Shown here piece by piece: positions 1 to 9,966 of a stretch of DNA of 64,000 bases. Within the stretch, counting starts at the first letter, position 1. Every line of letters begins with the position of its first letter. Below the pieces are notes generated by a model. It was not told where the DNA came from. It ran no database searches and was given only the letters and a program-made list of their open reading frames with translations. The stretch covers positions 45,282 through 109,281 of the forward strand of contig NZ_PTIV01000009.1 of assembly GCF_002934325.1 (NCBI RefSeq). Direction: 5' to 3'. The DNA comes from Marinobacter persicus (GTDB taxonomy: Bacteria > Pseudomonadota > Gammaproteobacteria > Pseudomonadales > Oleiphilaceae). A program made the translations under genes and the position numbers.

Positions 1-1239
1 CTCGGTTCCGTTGGATGGCGAGCCTTCGGCGGTTTCCATCAACAACTCAAACGAGCGCTTCATGTTTTTCAGGGCAACACGGTCCTGCGGACGTTTGGGG
101 CCCGCAAGACTGGCTTCCACATCGCCCATGTCCAGCTCCAGGGTGTCGCTGTAAACCGGCTCATGACCCGGTTCGCGCCACAGACCCTGAGCCTTGGCAT
201 AGGCTTCCACCAGTTCCAGCTGCTCTTCCTCGCGGCCGGTCAGGCGCATGTAGGTGATGGTCTGCTCATCCACCGGGAAGAACGCGCAGGTCGCACCAAA
301 CTCCGGCGACATGTTGGAAATGGTGGCCCGGTCGGCCACCGGCATGTCTTTGAGGCCGTCGCCGTAGAACTCCACAAACTTACCCACCACGCCTTTCTTG
401 CGCAGCATTTCGGTAACGGTCAGCACCAGGTCGGTGGCGGTGATGCCTTCACGCAGTTTACCGGTGATCTTGAAGCCGATGACCTCGGGAATCAGCATGG
501 ACACCGGCTGGCCCAGCATGGCGGCTTCCGCTTCGATGCCACCCACGCCCCAGCCGAGGATGCCCAACCCGTTGATCATGGTGGTGTGGGAATCGGTACC
601 CACCAGCGTGTCCGGGTAGGCGATGGTCTTGCCATCCACCTCTTTCTGCCACACAGTCTGGCCCAGATACTCCAGGTTGACCTGGTGGCAGATACCGGTA
701 CCAGGCGGCACCACGCGGAAGTTGTCGAAGGCCTGCTGGCCCCAACGCAGGAACTCATAGCGCTCTTCATTGCGCTCCATCTCGATGGCCACGTTGTCCT
801 TGAAGGACTTGGGTGTGCCATATTCATCCACCATCACCGAGTGGTCGATGATCAGGTCTACCGGTGACAGCGGGTTGATCATGGCCGGGTCCTTTCCGGC
901 GGCCTTAACAGCCTCCCGCATGGCGGCCAGATCGACCACGCCCGGCACCCCGGTGAAGTCCTGCATCAGCACCCGGGCCGGGCGATACTGGATCTCGGTA
1001 TCGGAACGGCGGTCTTTCAGCCACTGGGCCATGGCATCAATGTGGGAGCGGTCCACCGTGCTGTCGTCTTCGTTGCGCAGCAGGTTTTCAGTCAGAACTT
1101 TCAGGGAATATGGCAGGCGATCCAGGTCGCCCAGAGTGTCTGAAGCTTTCGGCAAGCTGTAATAGTGATAGGTCTTGCCGGCGGCTTCCAGGGTGGAGAG
1201 GGTACTCAGGCTGTCTTTACTCAATGGGGTACTCGACAT
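1..1239 (-). CDS. acnA: Aconitate hydratase A, N-terminal part (gene runs off the window)
   Basis: Aconitase interconverts citrate and isocitrate in the TCA cycle, using a 4Fe-4S cluster. The minus strand is open from the ATG at 1239 to the window edge, about 413 codons of a protein normally near 900. The N-terminus ([18 protein letters not shown]) and the internal blocks [20 protein letters not shown] and [13 protein letters not shown] are typical of the AcnA/IRP branch rather than AcnB. The start is supported by a strong AGAGGAGG about 6 bases upstream. The cluster cysteines lie beyond the window edge. Two similar inverted repeats sit upstream (separate entry). The nearest gene on the other side is a divergent diguanylate cyclase, so acnA has its own promoter region. 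Family assignment is firm; AcnA versus the close paralogue AcnD cannot be fully settled from this part. Confidence 0.93.
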   Translation of the reverse strand, partial: MSSTPLSKDSLSTLSTLEAAGKTYHYYSLPKASDTLGDLDRLPYSLKVLTENLLRNEDDSTVDRSHIDAMAQWLKDRRSDTEIQYRPARVLMQDFTGVPGVVDLAAMREAVKAAGKDPAMINPLSPVDLIIDHSVMVDEYGTPKSFKDNVAIEMERNEERYEFLRWGQQAFDNFRVVPPGTGICHQVNLEYLGQTVWQKEVDGKTIAYPDTLVGTDSHTTMINGLGILGWGVGGIEAEAAMLGQPVSMLIPEVIGFKITGKLREGITATDLVLTVTEMLRKKGVVGKFVEFYGDGLKDMPVADRATISNMSPEFGATCAFFPVDEQTITYMRLTGREEEQLELVEAYAKAQGLWREPGHEPVYSDTLELDMGDVEASLAGPKRPQDRVALKNMKRSFELLMETAEGSPSNGTE

Positions 1240-1273
1240 GCGGTGCCTCCTCTGATGGTGAAACCTCCTTTAA

Positions 1274-1339
1274 CTATTGCATCGAATAGCCAGACTTCAA
1301 CTCCAAACCATTTATGCCCTCTATTCGTATCATGAATAG
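1274..1339. promoter_or_regulatory. Pair of related inverted repeats upstream of acnA
   Basis: Two similar dyads lie 35-100 bases before the acnA start: CTATTGCATCGAATAG at 1274-1289 and CTATTCGTATCATGAATAG at 1321-1339. Both have CTATT / AATAG arms and both continue as GAATAGCC, 50 bases apart (1284-1291 and 1334-1341). Repeated dyads in a divergent promoter region suggest operators for a dimeric regulator. The regulator is unknown and I do not recognise the motif. Confidence 0.35.
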
Positions 1340-1438
1340 CCGATAACTCAGGGGTAAGGACAATTCCTCGTTGACACACTCACTCGTGTCTTTAAAGTTG
1401 ACACACTTTTTGAACCGCACAAATCCGCAGGCCAGACT

Positions 1439-2710
1439 TTGACCCAGGCATTCTCCGAAACGCTGCAAAATCTTCCGAAAGATGACTCCCTGACCCTGTT
1501 TCGCGTGAGTGCCGAGCTGTCGTTCAACTCTATCGTCGTCACGGACGCCAAGCAGGCCATTGTCTATGCCAATCCCGCATTCTGCAGCATGACCGGTTAT
1601 TCCTCAGACGAGCTGGTCGGGCAAAACCCAAAGATCCTGCAAGGGCCAATGACCGAGGCTGTGGTTATTGATCAGTTAAGGCGGGACCTGAACAACGACG
1701 GCTATTTCTCCGGCTCAACCATCAATTACCGGAAGAATGGCAAGCCTTACCTGGTGGAATGGAACATCACTCCGATCAACGACGAGGCCGGTAACCCACG
1801 GTTCTACGTTTCCATCCAGAAAGACATCACCCAGCTGCACGCTGCTGAATCCACCGGCAATCTGTTTGCCAAAGCCATCGATGCGGCCTACGACGGTATT
1901 TTCATCACCAACGCCGAGGGTACGATCGAGTTTGCCAACCAGGGCTTTGAGATCATTACCGGCTATACTCCCACCGAAGTCATCGGACGTGATCCATCAA
2001 TTCTCAAATCCGGCCGGCACGACAAGACCTTCTACAAAGGGCTCTGGCGCCACCTCAACGAAGGCCTACCCTTCCGCGCCATGGTGATCAATCGACACAA
2101 ACACGGCCATGAGATCCATTGCCAACAGACCATCACGCCGGTCAAGAACGCCAATGGCGAGATCTCGCACTTCATCAGCATCATCAAGGATCTGACCGAC
2201 CGGGTGTTTGCCGAACTCAAACTCCGTGAGCAGGCCTCCCATGATTCGTTGACGGGCCTGCTGAACCGCCGTGCCGGGGAAATTGAACTGGATGTGGTCC
2301 TGATTCAGGCCCAGGAGCAGGATGCCTCTTTCAGCCTGCTGATGCTGGACATTGATGACTTCAAGAGCATCAACGACAGCCATGGCCACCCCCGGGGCGA
2401 CGATGTCATCAAAAAAGTCGCAGAAACCCTGATGGAGCAGACCCGGAAAACCGACAAGTGCATTCGCTGGGGCGGGGAAGAATTTATTGTCATCCTGCCT
2501 GGCTGTGACCAGGACAAGGCCTCAGCCATTGCCGAGAAAATTCGCGCCATGATGGCGGAGAACAACTTCGACGGCATCGGCCAGGTCACCCTATCGGTCG
2601 GGGTTACCGAATTCATCGACAATGACAACCCCGCCAGTATTCTTGGCCGGGTGGACCAGCGCCTTTATGCCGCCAAAAAATCCGGTAAAAACCGCGTCGT
2701 TATCGACTGA
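1439..2710 (+). CDS. PAS-PAS-GGDEF diguanylate cyclase
   Basis: A soluble 423-residue diguanylate cyclase that makes c-di-GMP from two GTP. There are two PAS domains (about residues 20-130 and 140-260), each with the typical ANPAF/GYS or ANQGF/GYT core, then a GGDEF domain (about 265-420). The active loop is RWGGEEF, with an inhibitory-site RKTD five residues before it, so it looks catalytically intact and product-inhibited. No signal peptide or membrane segment is visible. The start used is TTG at 1439; the frame is open back to 1358 and the next in-frame ATG would cut into PAS1, so the exact start is uncertain. It is followed 11 bases later by an MHYT hybrid kinase and then an HD-GYP regulator, probably one operon. 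Confidence 0.85.
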   Translation: MTQAFSETLQNLPKDDSLTLFRVSAELSFNSIVVTDAKQAIVYANPAFCSMTGYSSDELVGQNPKILQGPMTEAVVIDQLRRDLNNDGYFSGSTINYRKNGKPYLVEWNITPINDEAGNPRFYVSIQKDITQLHAAESTGNLFAKAIDAAYDGIFITNAEGTIEFANQGFEIITGYTPTEVIGRDPSILKSGRHDKTFYKGLWRHLNEGLPFRAMVINRHKHGHEIHCQQTITPVKNANGEISHFISIIKDLTDRVFAELKLREQASHDSLTGLLNRRAGEIELDVVLIQAQEQDASFSLLMLDIDDFKSINDSHGHPRGDDVIKKVAETLMEQTRKTDKCIRWGGEEFIVILPGCDQDKASAIAEKIRAMMAENNFDGIGQVTLSVGVTEFIDNDNPASILGRVDQRLYAAKKSGKNRVVID

Positions 2711-2721
2711 GGCCCGCCCAA

Positions 2722-5628
2722 TTGTTATCGCTGAATGATTTCTTCGTGATTGGCCCTTCGCCGGCAAAACTGGTGAGTGGTCAATACACACCCTCGCTGG
2801 TTGTCCTGTCCCTGATCATCGCGGTGGGTGCCTCGTATATGGCATTGGTGCTCGCAGCCGCCGCCCGGCGAAGCACATCCCGCCTGATGGAGAGGTTGCA
2901 CCTGGTCAGCGGCTCGGCCTCTCTGGGGTTTGGCATCTGGTCCATGCATTTTATCGGCATGCTGGCCTTTGAAATGCCTATTCCGGTGGACTACGACCCC
3001 ACCATTACCTTGTTTTCCGTGGCACCCAGCCTGCTAGCATCCTGGGTCGCCCTGAGTCTGCTGGCCCACAATGACATAACCCCGACCCGGCTGGCACTGG
3101 GTGGAATAACGGTGGGGGCTGGCATTGGAGCCATGCATTATCTCGGCATGGCGGCTATGCAAATGGGCCCGACCCTCCGCTACGACCCGGCTTTGTTTGC
3201 CGTTTCCATTCTGGTGGCAGTGTTGCTAGGCACTGTGGCGCTGTGGATCAGTTTTGGCCTGCGTCGCCGCCAGCTGCTGACCGGTTACAAACGGCGCTTA
3301 CTGGCCGGCACGGTGATGGGCTTGGCGATTGCCGCCATGCATTACACGGCGATGGAAGCCGCTCGATTCATTGGCGAACCCAGTCCCGATTTTCTGCCCG
3401 GAAGTAATCGCCACTTACTACTGGCTTTGTCCATCGCCTTTGTCACTGTCTCCCTGAGTCTGATGGCCGCAGGCGTCAATGCCGTTGCCCGCTACCGGGC
3501 GTTGATGCAACGAAGTCAGCAGACCGCCGGCGAGTTGAAAACCGTTGTGGATGCTGCGGTTGACGGCATTATCAAAATCTCGGAAACAGGCACGATCCTG
3601 TCATTCAATGACTCGGCAGAGCGTATCTTTGGTTATGAGGCCGAAGAAGTCCTGGGCAAAAACGTCAAGATGCTGATGCCAGAGCCCCACCAATCAGCTC
3701 ACGACGGCTATCTGGACAATTACCTGCGCACCGGCGAACAAAAAATCATCGGCACCGGCCGGGAGGTCTGGGCACTGCATAAAGATGGGCATGAGTTCCC
3801 AATCCGTCTGGCAATTGGTGAAGCACGGCTAAATGGCAGCAGTACGTTTGTCGGCTTCATTACCGACATATCCCTGCGCCACCAGATGGAAACCGATTTG
3901 CTCCGCGCCAAGGAGGAAGCGGAACAGGCTGCGGAAGCCAAGAGTGCCTTTCTGGCGAACATGAGCCATGAAATTCGCACCCCCATGAACAGCATCATTG
4001 GCTTTACCGATCTGGTGCTGGGTTCGCCCTTGACCGATACCCAGACCAAGCACCTGAGTGTGGTGAAAACTTCCGCCCGTTCACTGCTGGCGCTACTGAA
4101 CGATATTCTGGACACGGCCAAACTGGATGGCGGGCATACCGAACTGGAATGTCGTGACTTCTCCCTGCGTGCGGTCTGCGAGCAGATTGTTGCCAGCCAG
4201 TCGCTTCAAGCGGGACGAAAGAACCTCTACCTCACACTGGACTACCGGGCCGAAGACCATTTCCGGGGCGACCCGTTACGGGTCCAGCAAATACTGCTGA
4301 ACCTGGTGACCAATGCGGTGAAGTTCACCCATGAAGGCGGCGTCAAACTTCAGGTACAACAGGGAAAATCAGGCAAGCTACTGATCCTGGTCGAGGATAC
4401 CGGCATTGGCATTCCTGCCGACCGGATCGACCACATTTTCGAGCCCTTCACCCAAGCCGACTCCAGCATGACCCGCCGATTTGGCGGAACCGGCCTCGGC
4501 ACCACCATTGCCCGCCAGTTAACCGAACTCATGGGCGGTGAGATCCGTGTCAGCAGCAAGCCGGGACAGGGCAGCACTTTCCGCGTGAGCTTGCCGCTGC
4601 CTCCCGGAACGGCGGTGGATAGCAACCCTAAAACAGAACAGGAAGTCACACTGCCACGCCTTTCATTCCTGGTGGCTGATGACGTAAAGCAGAATCTCGA
4701 ATTGTTAAGCATTCTGCTGAAGGAGCGGGGCCACAAGGTCGAAACGGCTCAAAATGGCGAACAAGCTCTCAACATTTTTGCCGCCCAGCCCTTTGATGTC
4801 GTGCTGATGGATGTGCAGATGCCGGAGATGAACGGCCATGAGGCGACCCGTCGCATCCGGCAGCTGGAAACTGAACGCCAACAACCGCCGACGCCGGTGA
4901 TCGCCCTGACCGCCAGTGTGCTCGAACAGGACCGAAGGGAAGCCAGTGCGGCCGGCATGGATGGTTTTGCCATAAAACCCATCGATCTGGCAGAGCTGAC
5001 GACAGAAATCAGCCGTGTTCTGGGGCTGCTGCATCTTAACAAGGCGCAGAAAATGCGGCACAAGGCCAGATCATCAGCAGAGGCGGTTAACACATCACTG
5101 ATCAAGCAGCTCTGGCCCGACTCCCAGGCACACCTCAAGGCAGCAAGGCAGTTTCTGCAAGCATCCCAGAATCAACCGGAAACGCTCAGGCATCAAACTG
5201 ATGTCGCACCCATTGCCCACCGGTTACGGGGTGTGGCAGGCAACCTGGGATTTGCGCCACTCGCGGCCACACTGGCTGAAATTGAGGTAACGCTCAAAAA
5301 GCAACTCACCGTCAGCGAGGGACTGTGGCATCAGCTCGATGAGCAATTCCAGGCAGCGAAGGACTGGCATGACCGCCAGCATAACGAGACTGCGCCGCTA
5401 CATGAGACGCCCCAATCCTTCAAACCGCTCGATCTTTCAGCACTGGATGACCTGCTCGAAAGATTGCAACACGGCGAAGTACCAGAAGACATCTTCAACC
5501 GAATTCGTCCGTCGTTACCCACCGACTGTGCCGAAGCCGCCGCCGAGGCCCTGGACAACTTTGACCCGCAGCGCGCCGCTCAACTGCTGAAGGCCCATCG
5601 GGACACTATCAAGGAGGCATCATGCTGA
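2722..5628 (+). CDS. MHYT-PAS hybrid sensor histidine kinase with receiver and HPt
   Basis: A 968-residue membrane hybrid kinase. Residues 1-265 form a multi-span MHYT sensor with three signature segments (MHFIGM, MHYLGM, MHYTAM), a family proposed to bind metal and sense diatomic gases. A PAS domain follows (about 275-390). It keeps the residues that hold heme in FixL: His327 in SAHDGYL and, exactly 20 residues on, Arg347 in IIGTGREV. Next are HisKA with SHEIRTPMN (His416), HATPase_c with DTGIGIP and GGTGLG, a receiver domain (Asp697 in LMDVQMPE) and a C-terminal HPt (His833 in AHRLRGVAG). All phosphorelay residues are present. The start is TTG at 2722, 11 bases after the cyclase. Its 3' end overlaps the ATG of the REC-HD-GYP gene by 7 bases, making that protein the likely phosphorelay output. 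Heme binding is inference. Confidence 0.88.
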   Translation: MLSLNDFFVIGPSPAKLVSGQYTPSLVVLSLIIAVGASYMALVLAAAARRSTSRLMERLHLVSGSASLGFGIWSMHFIGMLAFEMPIPVDYDPTITLFSVAPSLLASWVALSLLAHNDITPTRLALGGITVGAGIGAMHYLGMAAMQMGPTLRYDPALFAVSILVAVLLGTVALWISFGLRRRQLLTGYKRRLLAGTVMGLAIAAMHYTAMEAARFIGEPSPDFLPGSNRHLLLALSIAFVTVSLSLMAAGVNAVARYRALMQRSQQTAGELKTVVDAAVDGIIKISETGTILSFNDSAERIFGYEAEEVLGKNVKMLMPEPHQSAHDGYLDNYLRTGEQKIIGTGREVWALHKDGHEFPIRLAIGEARLNGSSTFVGFITDISLRHQMETDLLRAKEEAEQAAEAKSAFLANMSHEIRTPMNSIIGFTDLVLGSPLTDTQTKHLSVVKTSARSLLALLNDILDTAKLDGGHTELECRDFSLRAVCEQIVASQSLQAGRKNLYLTLDYRAEDHFRGDPLRVQQILLNLVTNAVKFTHEGGVKLQVQQGKSGKLLILVEDTGIGIPADRIDHIFEPFTQADSSMTRRFGGTGLGTTIARQLTELMGGEIRVSSKPGQGSTFRVSLPLPPGTAVDSNPKTEQEVTLPRLSFLVADDVKQNLELLSILLKERGHKVETAQNGEQALNIFAAQPFDVVLMDVQMPEMNGHEATRRIRQLETERQQPPTPVIALTASVLEQDRREASAAGMDGFAIKPIDLAELTTEISRVLGLLHLNKAQKMRHKARSSAEAVNTSLIKQLWPDSQAHLKAARQFLQASQNQPETLRHQTDVAPIAHRLRGVAGNLGFAPLAATLAEIEVTLKKQLTVSEGLWHQLDEQFQAAKDWHDRQHNETAPLHETPQSFKPLDLSALDDLLERLQHGEVPEDIFNRIRPSLPTDCAEAAAEALDNFDPQRAAQLLKAHRDTIKEASC

Positions 5629-6614
5629 CTGCACCGAAAACCCTGCTGTTGGTAGACGACGAACCGGCGAATCTTCAGGTTCTGCGCAATATCCTGAGTG
5701 AGCAATACCGATTACTCTTCGCCCGTGACGGTGACCGGGCCCTGGAGCTGGCCGAGGCCGAAAAGCCGGATCTGATTCTGCTGGATGTGATGATGCCCGG
5801 CAAATCCGGTTACCAGGTGTGTGAAGCACTAAAACGCAACATCAGCACTTCGGCCATCCCGGTCATTTTTGTCACGGCCCTCTCCGACGTGGAGGATGAA
5901 GCCCGGGGCTTTGAGCTGGGAGCGGTGGACTATTTGACCAAACCGGTCAGCGCCGCAATCGTGCGGGCCCGTGTGCGCAATCATCTTTCTCTGGTAAGGG
6001 TGGATGAACTGGCGGCCACCCGTCTGGCGGTGGTTCAACGGTTGGGGCGGGCAGCCGAGTACAAAGACAATGAAACCGGCCTGCACGTTATTCGAATGAG
6101 CCATTACTCCCAGTTGATCGCCCTGAAGGCCGGGCTCAGTGCAGACTGGTGTGAAACACTTCTGCACGCGGCCCCGATGCACGATGTGGGCAAGATCGGC
6201 ATCCCGGACGCCGTGCTACAAAAGCCGGGCAAACTGGATGCCGAGGAATGGGCCATTATGCAAAGCCATACGGAAATTGGCGCGGAAATCATTGGCGAAG
6301 ATGGTTCCGAGCTTCTGGACATGGCCCGGGAAGTGGCCCGCAGCCATCATGAAAAGTGGGATGGCAGCGGTTACCCGCGCGGCCTGAAAGGCAGGGAGAT
6401 TCCGCTGGCAGCCCGCATTGTGGCACTGGCGGATGTGTTCGATGCGCTGACCAGCGAACGCCCCTACAAGAAGGCCTGGCCGGTGGAACAGGCCACCAAC
6501 CTGATCCGGGAGCAAAGTGGCAAGCACTTCGATCCGGATCTGGTCGAGGCGTTCTTCCAGTGCCTGCCCGCAATCCTGGATATCAAGAACCGCTGGCAGG
6601 AGGAAGCTGCCTAA
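5622..6614 (+). CDS. Response regulator with HD-GYP c-di-GMP phosphodiesterase domain
   Basis: An RpfG-type two-domain protein of 330 residues. The N-terminal receiver (about 5-125) has VDDE and LLDVMMPG with the phospho-acceptor Asp. The C-terminal HD-GYP domain (about 140-325) has the metal motif [10 protein letters not shown] and the GYP loop [11 protein letters not shown], followed by [15 protein letters not shown]. It should hydrolyse c-di-GMP in a phosphorylation-dependent way. The ATG overlaps the end of the hybrid kinase gene, so the two are translationally coupled; the kinase's HPt is the obvious phosphodonor. Its stop overlaps the stop of the convergent CZB chemoreceptor gene by a few bases. 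Assignment is strong. Confidence 0.92.
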   Translation: MLTAPKTLLLVDDEPANLQVLRNILSEQYRLLFARDGDRALELAEAEKPDLILLDVMMPGKSGYQVCEALKRNISTSAIPVIFVTALSDVEDEARGFELGAVDYLTKPVSAAIVRARVRNHLSLVRVDELAATRLAVVQRLGRAAEYKDNETGLHVIRMSHYSQLIALKAGLSADWCETLLHAAPMHDVGKIGIPDAVLQKPGKLDAEEWAIMQSHTEIGAEIIGEDGSELLDMAREVARSHHEKWDGSGYPRGLKGREIPLAARIVALADVFDALTSERPYKKAWPVEQATNLIREQSGKHFDPDLVEAFFQCLPAILDIKNRWQEEAA

Positions 6615-7969
6615 CAGGTCATGTCGGGGTGGGCTTCCACCTCGGCAATCAGTGCGTCCAGCAGGTCGATCACTTCCGCCGAGGATGACTTAAGCGTATC
6701 CACCAGCTCCTGGGAGCGGGCATTATAGCGCTCGGGGTCGATGCGCTTGTGGTGATAATCCTGCGCCAGCTTGAACAGCTCCTTGCCTGCCTGGTGCACC
6801 CTCGGGTGTACCTGGTTAATCAGGCGATCAGAGTTTTTCAGCTGATCCAGCCCCCGGGCCTTGTCACTGGCCAGGAATTTGCCCAGCCGGCACTGGGTGT
6901 GGTCCTTCACTTCCTCTTCGGTGATCGAATCTTCATTGAAGATGGCAAATCGAATCAGCTTGTCCACCCACACCACGTGGTCACGCTTGGCACTGGCCAG
7001 GGCCAGACAGGGGGAGATCACCCGCACATTGGAGAAGATGTTGTTGGTGTCTTCGCGCAGGGGTGCCAGGGCGTTCATCAGGCCCTTGAAGATTTCAGCC
7101 AGGGCGTTTGAATCCTCAGAGTTGGAGTTCACTTGTTGCGCCATGTCGTGGGACACCTGGCTTTGCTGCTCCGCAGCTGAAGCAATGGAGGTGGCCTGAT
7201 CAAAGTTCTGGTTGGCCGAATCCCGGGATTTGTGGATGACATCCGCTACCCGCTCCCGGCTCTCACCGGAGGCCTGGACGGCAGCCACGGATCTGCCCAG
7301 CCGCTGCTGCACGCTTTCCGAACCACCAATAATCTCGGTCACGATGCCATTGATTTCCTGGGCGGCACCGGCGCTGCGGGCGGCCAACTGGCGCACCTCG
7401 TCGGCCACCACAGCAAAGCCACGACCGGCCTCACCCGCCCGGGCCGCTTCAATGGCGGCGTTCAAAGCCAGCAGGTTGGTCTGGTCCGAGATTTCATTGA
7501 CGGTATTGGTGAGCGATTCAATGCGTTTGGTCTGTTCCGCCAGTGAACGCATTTCCTCGTTGGCCTGGGTGAGCGCGATGTCCACCTCGGCCAGTCGCGC
7601 TTCCATCTCATCCAGGGCCGTGCTGGATTCGTGGGTGTAATCGTTGACGTTGGAAGCCTGGCGCAACACGTCCTGGCCCAGACCGCCTACTTCCGAGGCG
7701 CTGGCCGACATCTCCTCAATGGCGGCAGACAGGGTCTGAATATTGGCCACCAGGTGGTGGATGCGCTCATCAAATTCCAGGGCGTTCTGCCCCAGATCGG
7801 AAATATGGCGGGACACATCCACCGCACCATTGGCGATGGCCAGCTCTTCGTCTGCCCAATCGTCGAGGTATTGGGCCAGGGGCGCCAGCCAGTCCGGGGT
7901 ATTCTTCCGGCGCTTGCCATCCAGGACATCCTGGATCATCTGTTTGGCTTTATTTTCAGACAGGAACAT
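6611..7969 (-). CDS. Soluble methyl-accepting chemotaxis protein with C-terminal CZB zinc-sensing domain
   Basis: A cytoplasmic chemoreceptor of about 452 residues with no membrane segment. A short helical N-terminus is followed by the signalling hairpin, whose tip reads [20 protein letters not shown] and [18 protein letters not shown]-terminal CZB domain follows. It keeps the Cys/3-His zinc set: His in DHVVWVDKL, Cys in HTQCRLGKF and two His four apart in [13 protein letters not shown] domains in other receptors bind zinc and, through the cysteine, respond to zinc or to hypochlorous acid. The start is ambiguous: ATG at 7969, or GTG at 7978. A perfect hairpin (7985-7999, CCGCGT / ACGCGG arms) sits just upstream in the leader and may limit translation. 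The gene lies 130 bases downstream of aer on the same strand. Confidence 0.9.
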   Translation of the reverse strand: MFLSENKAKQMIQDVLDGKRRKNTPDWLAPLAQYLDDWADEELAIANGAVDVSRHISDLGQNALEFDERIHHLVANIQTLSAAIEEMSASASEVGGLGQDVLRQASNVNDYTHESSTALDEMEARLAEVDIALTQANEEMRSLAEQTKRIESLTNTVNEISDQTNLLALNAAIEAARAGEAGRGFAVVADEVRQLAARSAGAAQEINGIVTEIIGGSESVQQRLGRSVAAVQASGESRERVADVIHKSRDSANQNFDQATSIASAAEQQSQVSHDMAQQVNSNSEDSNALAEIFKGLMNALAPLREDTNNIFSNVRVISPCLALASAKRDHVVWVDKLIRFAIFNEDSITEEEVKDHTQCRLGKFLASDKARGLDQLKNSDRLINQVHPRVHQAGKELFKLAQDYHHKRIDPERYNARSQELVDTLKSSSAEVIDLLDALIAEVEAHPDMTC

Positions 7970-8099
7970 AAGGGTCACTCATTACCGCGTCAAACGCGGG
8001 TTTCGTTATCACAGACGGTTCTTGATATATGTCTATGATAACGGCACCCCTACCCTATCCTTGAAGACCTGAATCAAATTCCCTGCATTGAGTGTGGAT

Positions 8100-9698
8100 T
8101 TACTCCTCGCCACGCCGCTTCAAGCGGGTAATCAGCTTGGCCACTTCGTTCAGTTCCCCTTCCAGGACATCAATCGACCCCTGCGCCTCTGCCATCAAAC
8201 CTGTGGCGCTGTCGCCCAGGTCATTGATACTGACAATGCGACGGGAAATCTCGGCGGCCGCCTGGTGCTGCTGTTCAGCAGCCGAAGAGGTGCTGTCACA
8301 TGCGTGTGAAATTCTCTCGATATAGGTCACCAGCTCGTTCAGGGTGGCCTCGGAATTACTCGCATCCTCTTCGGTTTTCCGGGCATAGGTGTCGCACTGG
8401 GCCATGGAGTCAGTGGCACTGCTTACCACATCACGGAACCGGCCCAGGGTCTCGTTGATCTGTTCAGTGGTACTCCGCGTTCTCAACGCCAGGCTGCGCA
8501 CCTCATCGGCCACCACCGCAAAGCCCCGGCCGGCCTCACCCGCCCTGGCCGCCTCGATGGACGCGTTCAGTGCCAGCAGGTTGGTCTGTTCGGTGATCTC
8601 GCCAATGGTATTAAGGGCATCGGTCACGCCCTTGCTCGCTTCCGTCAGCTCGCCCACGCGATCAGATGCTTCTGCCAATTCGTGGGAAAGAGCGCCCATG
8701 CTATGCCGTGTTTCCCGGGTAATGGCCTGGCCATTGGAGACCCCGTCGTGGGCCAGCCGCACCTGCTCCAGCATGTCAGCGGCATTGCTGGACACTTCCT
8801 GGGAAGTGGCAGACATTTCCTCACTGGCCGAGGCAATGGTATCGGTAGCATCGGACTGTTCCCGTACCGCGGCACTGGCTTCGGAACTGCGGGCGATGGT
8901 GGCTTTCATATCCGCTTTCAGGTCGCGAATCAGGTCGTCCATGCGCTTGACCACCGCATCCAGTTCCGCTTCCCGGGCAGTCATTGCCAGGTTAACGCTG
9001 GCGATCTCGTCGTTGCCGCCCGCAAAAATCCGTTCCGTCACGGTATCGTCAATGACGGCCCGGGCGCGCGCCACACACTTTCGGAACGAAGCCGTCAGAC
9101 CCATGATGGCACCAGCGGCCACAGCCACCGACAACAGCCAGACAAACGCAGACGCCAGGACGGAGCCCATGAACCACTGTGCAGCAGTACTGGCGGCCAG
9201 AACCAGCGCCATGGTCAGCACCAGTTTCAAATGCAACGGCAGGCCTCGGGACAGCCTGGCTGGCTCCACCGGCCCCTTTTTGGGCTGCTTGCCACTTACT
9301 TGGGCATAGAGCTTTTCCGCTCGAGCCTTGGCTTCAGGCTCCAGGCGGGTACGCACCGACTGCAGCTCCACCAGATTGCCGTTTTTATCAGTAATGGGAA
9401 TGGCGTAAGCGCGAACCCAGTAATGATCCCCATTCTTACACCGGTTCTTTACCGCACCCAGCCAGGGCTCGCCTTTTTTCAGGCGCTGCCACATTTCTTC
9501 AAACGCTGCCCGGGGCATGTCCGGGTGACGGATGATGTTATGGGGTTGGCCCAACAACTCTTCCCTGGAATAACCACTAATCTTCACAAACTCATTATTG
9601 ATGTGTGTGATTTGCCCTTTCGGATTGGTGGTGGAAAGAATGTTTGCGCCGTTACCTACGGTAACCTCGCGATGGGTAACTGGTTCGTTTATGCGCAT
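8100..9698 (-). CDS. aer: Aerotaxis receptor Aer-type (PAS plus MCP signalling domain)
   Basis: A 532-residue energy/oxygen taxis receptor. The N-terminal PAS matches the Aer FAD-binding PAS very closely ([46 protein letters not shown]). Two adjacent membrane spans follow at about 155-205, without a periplasmic domain, then a signalling region with tip [19 protein letters not shown]. This topology is that of Aer, which reads the redox state of the respiratory chain through FAD. The start is ATG 9698, with GAGGAAC about 8 bases upstream; the open frame reaches a TTG at 9701. A degenerate ANR/FNR-like half site lies at 9810-9823. It is a partner of the CZB receptor downstream. Confidence 0.9.
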   Translation of the reverse strand: MRINEPVTHREVTVGNGANILSTTNPKGQITHINNEFVKISGYSREELLGQPHNIIRHPDMPRAAFEEMWQRLKKGEPWLGAVKNRCKNGDHYWVRAYAIPITDKNGNLVELQSVRTRLEPEAKARAEKLYAQVSGKQPKKGPVEPARLSRGLPLHLKLVLTMALVLAASTAAQWFMGSVLASAFVWLLSVAVAAGAIMGLTASFRKCVARARAVIDDTVTERIFAGGNDEIASVNLAMTAREAELDAVVKRMDDLIRDLKADMKATIARSSEASAAVREQSDATDTIASASEEMSATSQEVSSNAADMLEQVRLAHDGVSNGQAITRETRHSMGALSHELAEASDRVGELTEASKGVTDALNTIGEITEQTNLLALNASIEAARAGEAGRGFAVVADEVRSLALRTRSTTEQINETLGRFRDVVSSATDSMAQCDTYARKTEEDASNSEATLNELVTYIERISHACDSTSSAAEQQHQAAAEISRRIVSINDLGDSATGLMAEAQGSIDVLEGELNEVAKLITRLKRRGEE

Positions 9699-9966
9699 CA
9701 AGCGTTCCTCGGAACAGGCCTATGGAAAGAATCGACGATCGTTTTACGTGTGGCCATCCTGTACAGATTAAACCTGCCGCACCCTACCGACGTGTTGCCC
9801 AGTTTTAAAGTGAGCCAGATCAATTGTTGAGCAGTTTTCATGCCATAAGGTGTTAGAACCATTGAGAAATTAAGATGTCGACCTTGAAACCGGAAAACGG
9901 AATGCGGGTTTTTCGTGACCGGAAGTAATCCTGCTGGTTGATTACGGCGTAATAACAGCCACTTGT

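Noticed and set aside
1370..1408. Two TTGACACACT copies 27 bases apart before the PAS-GGDEF gene, looking like -35 boxes
   Set aside because: No -10 hexamer at 16-18 bases is present for either copy, so I do not call a promoter.
8682..9830. Plus-strand frame of 382 codons opposite aer
   Set aside because: The minus strand encodes a clear Aer homologue; the plus frame has no family features.
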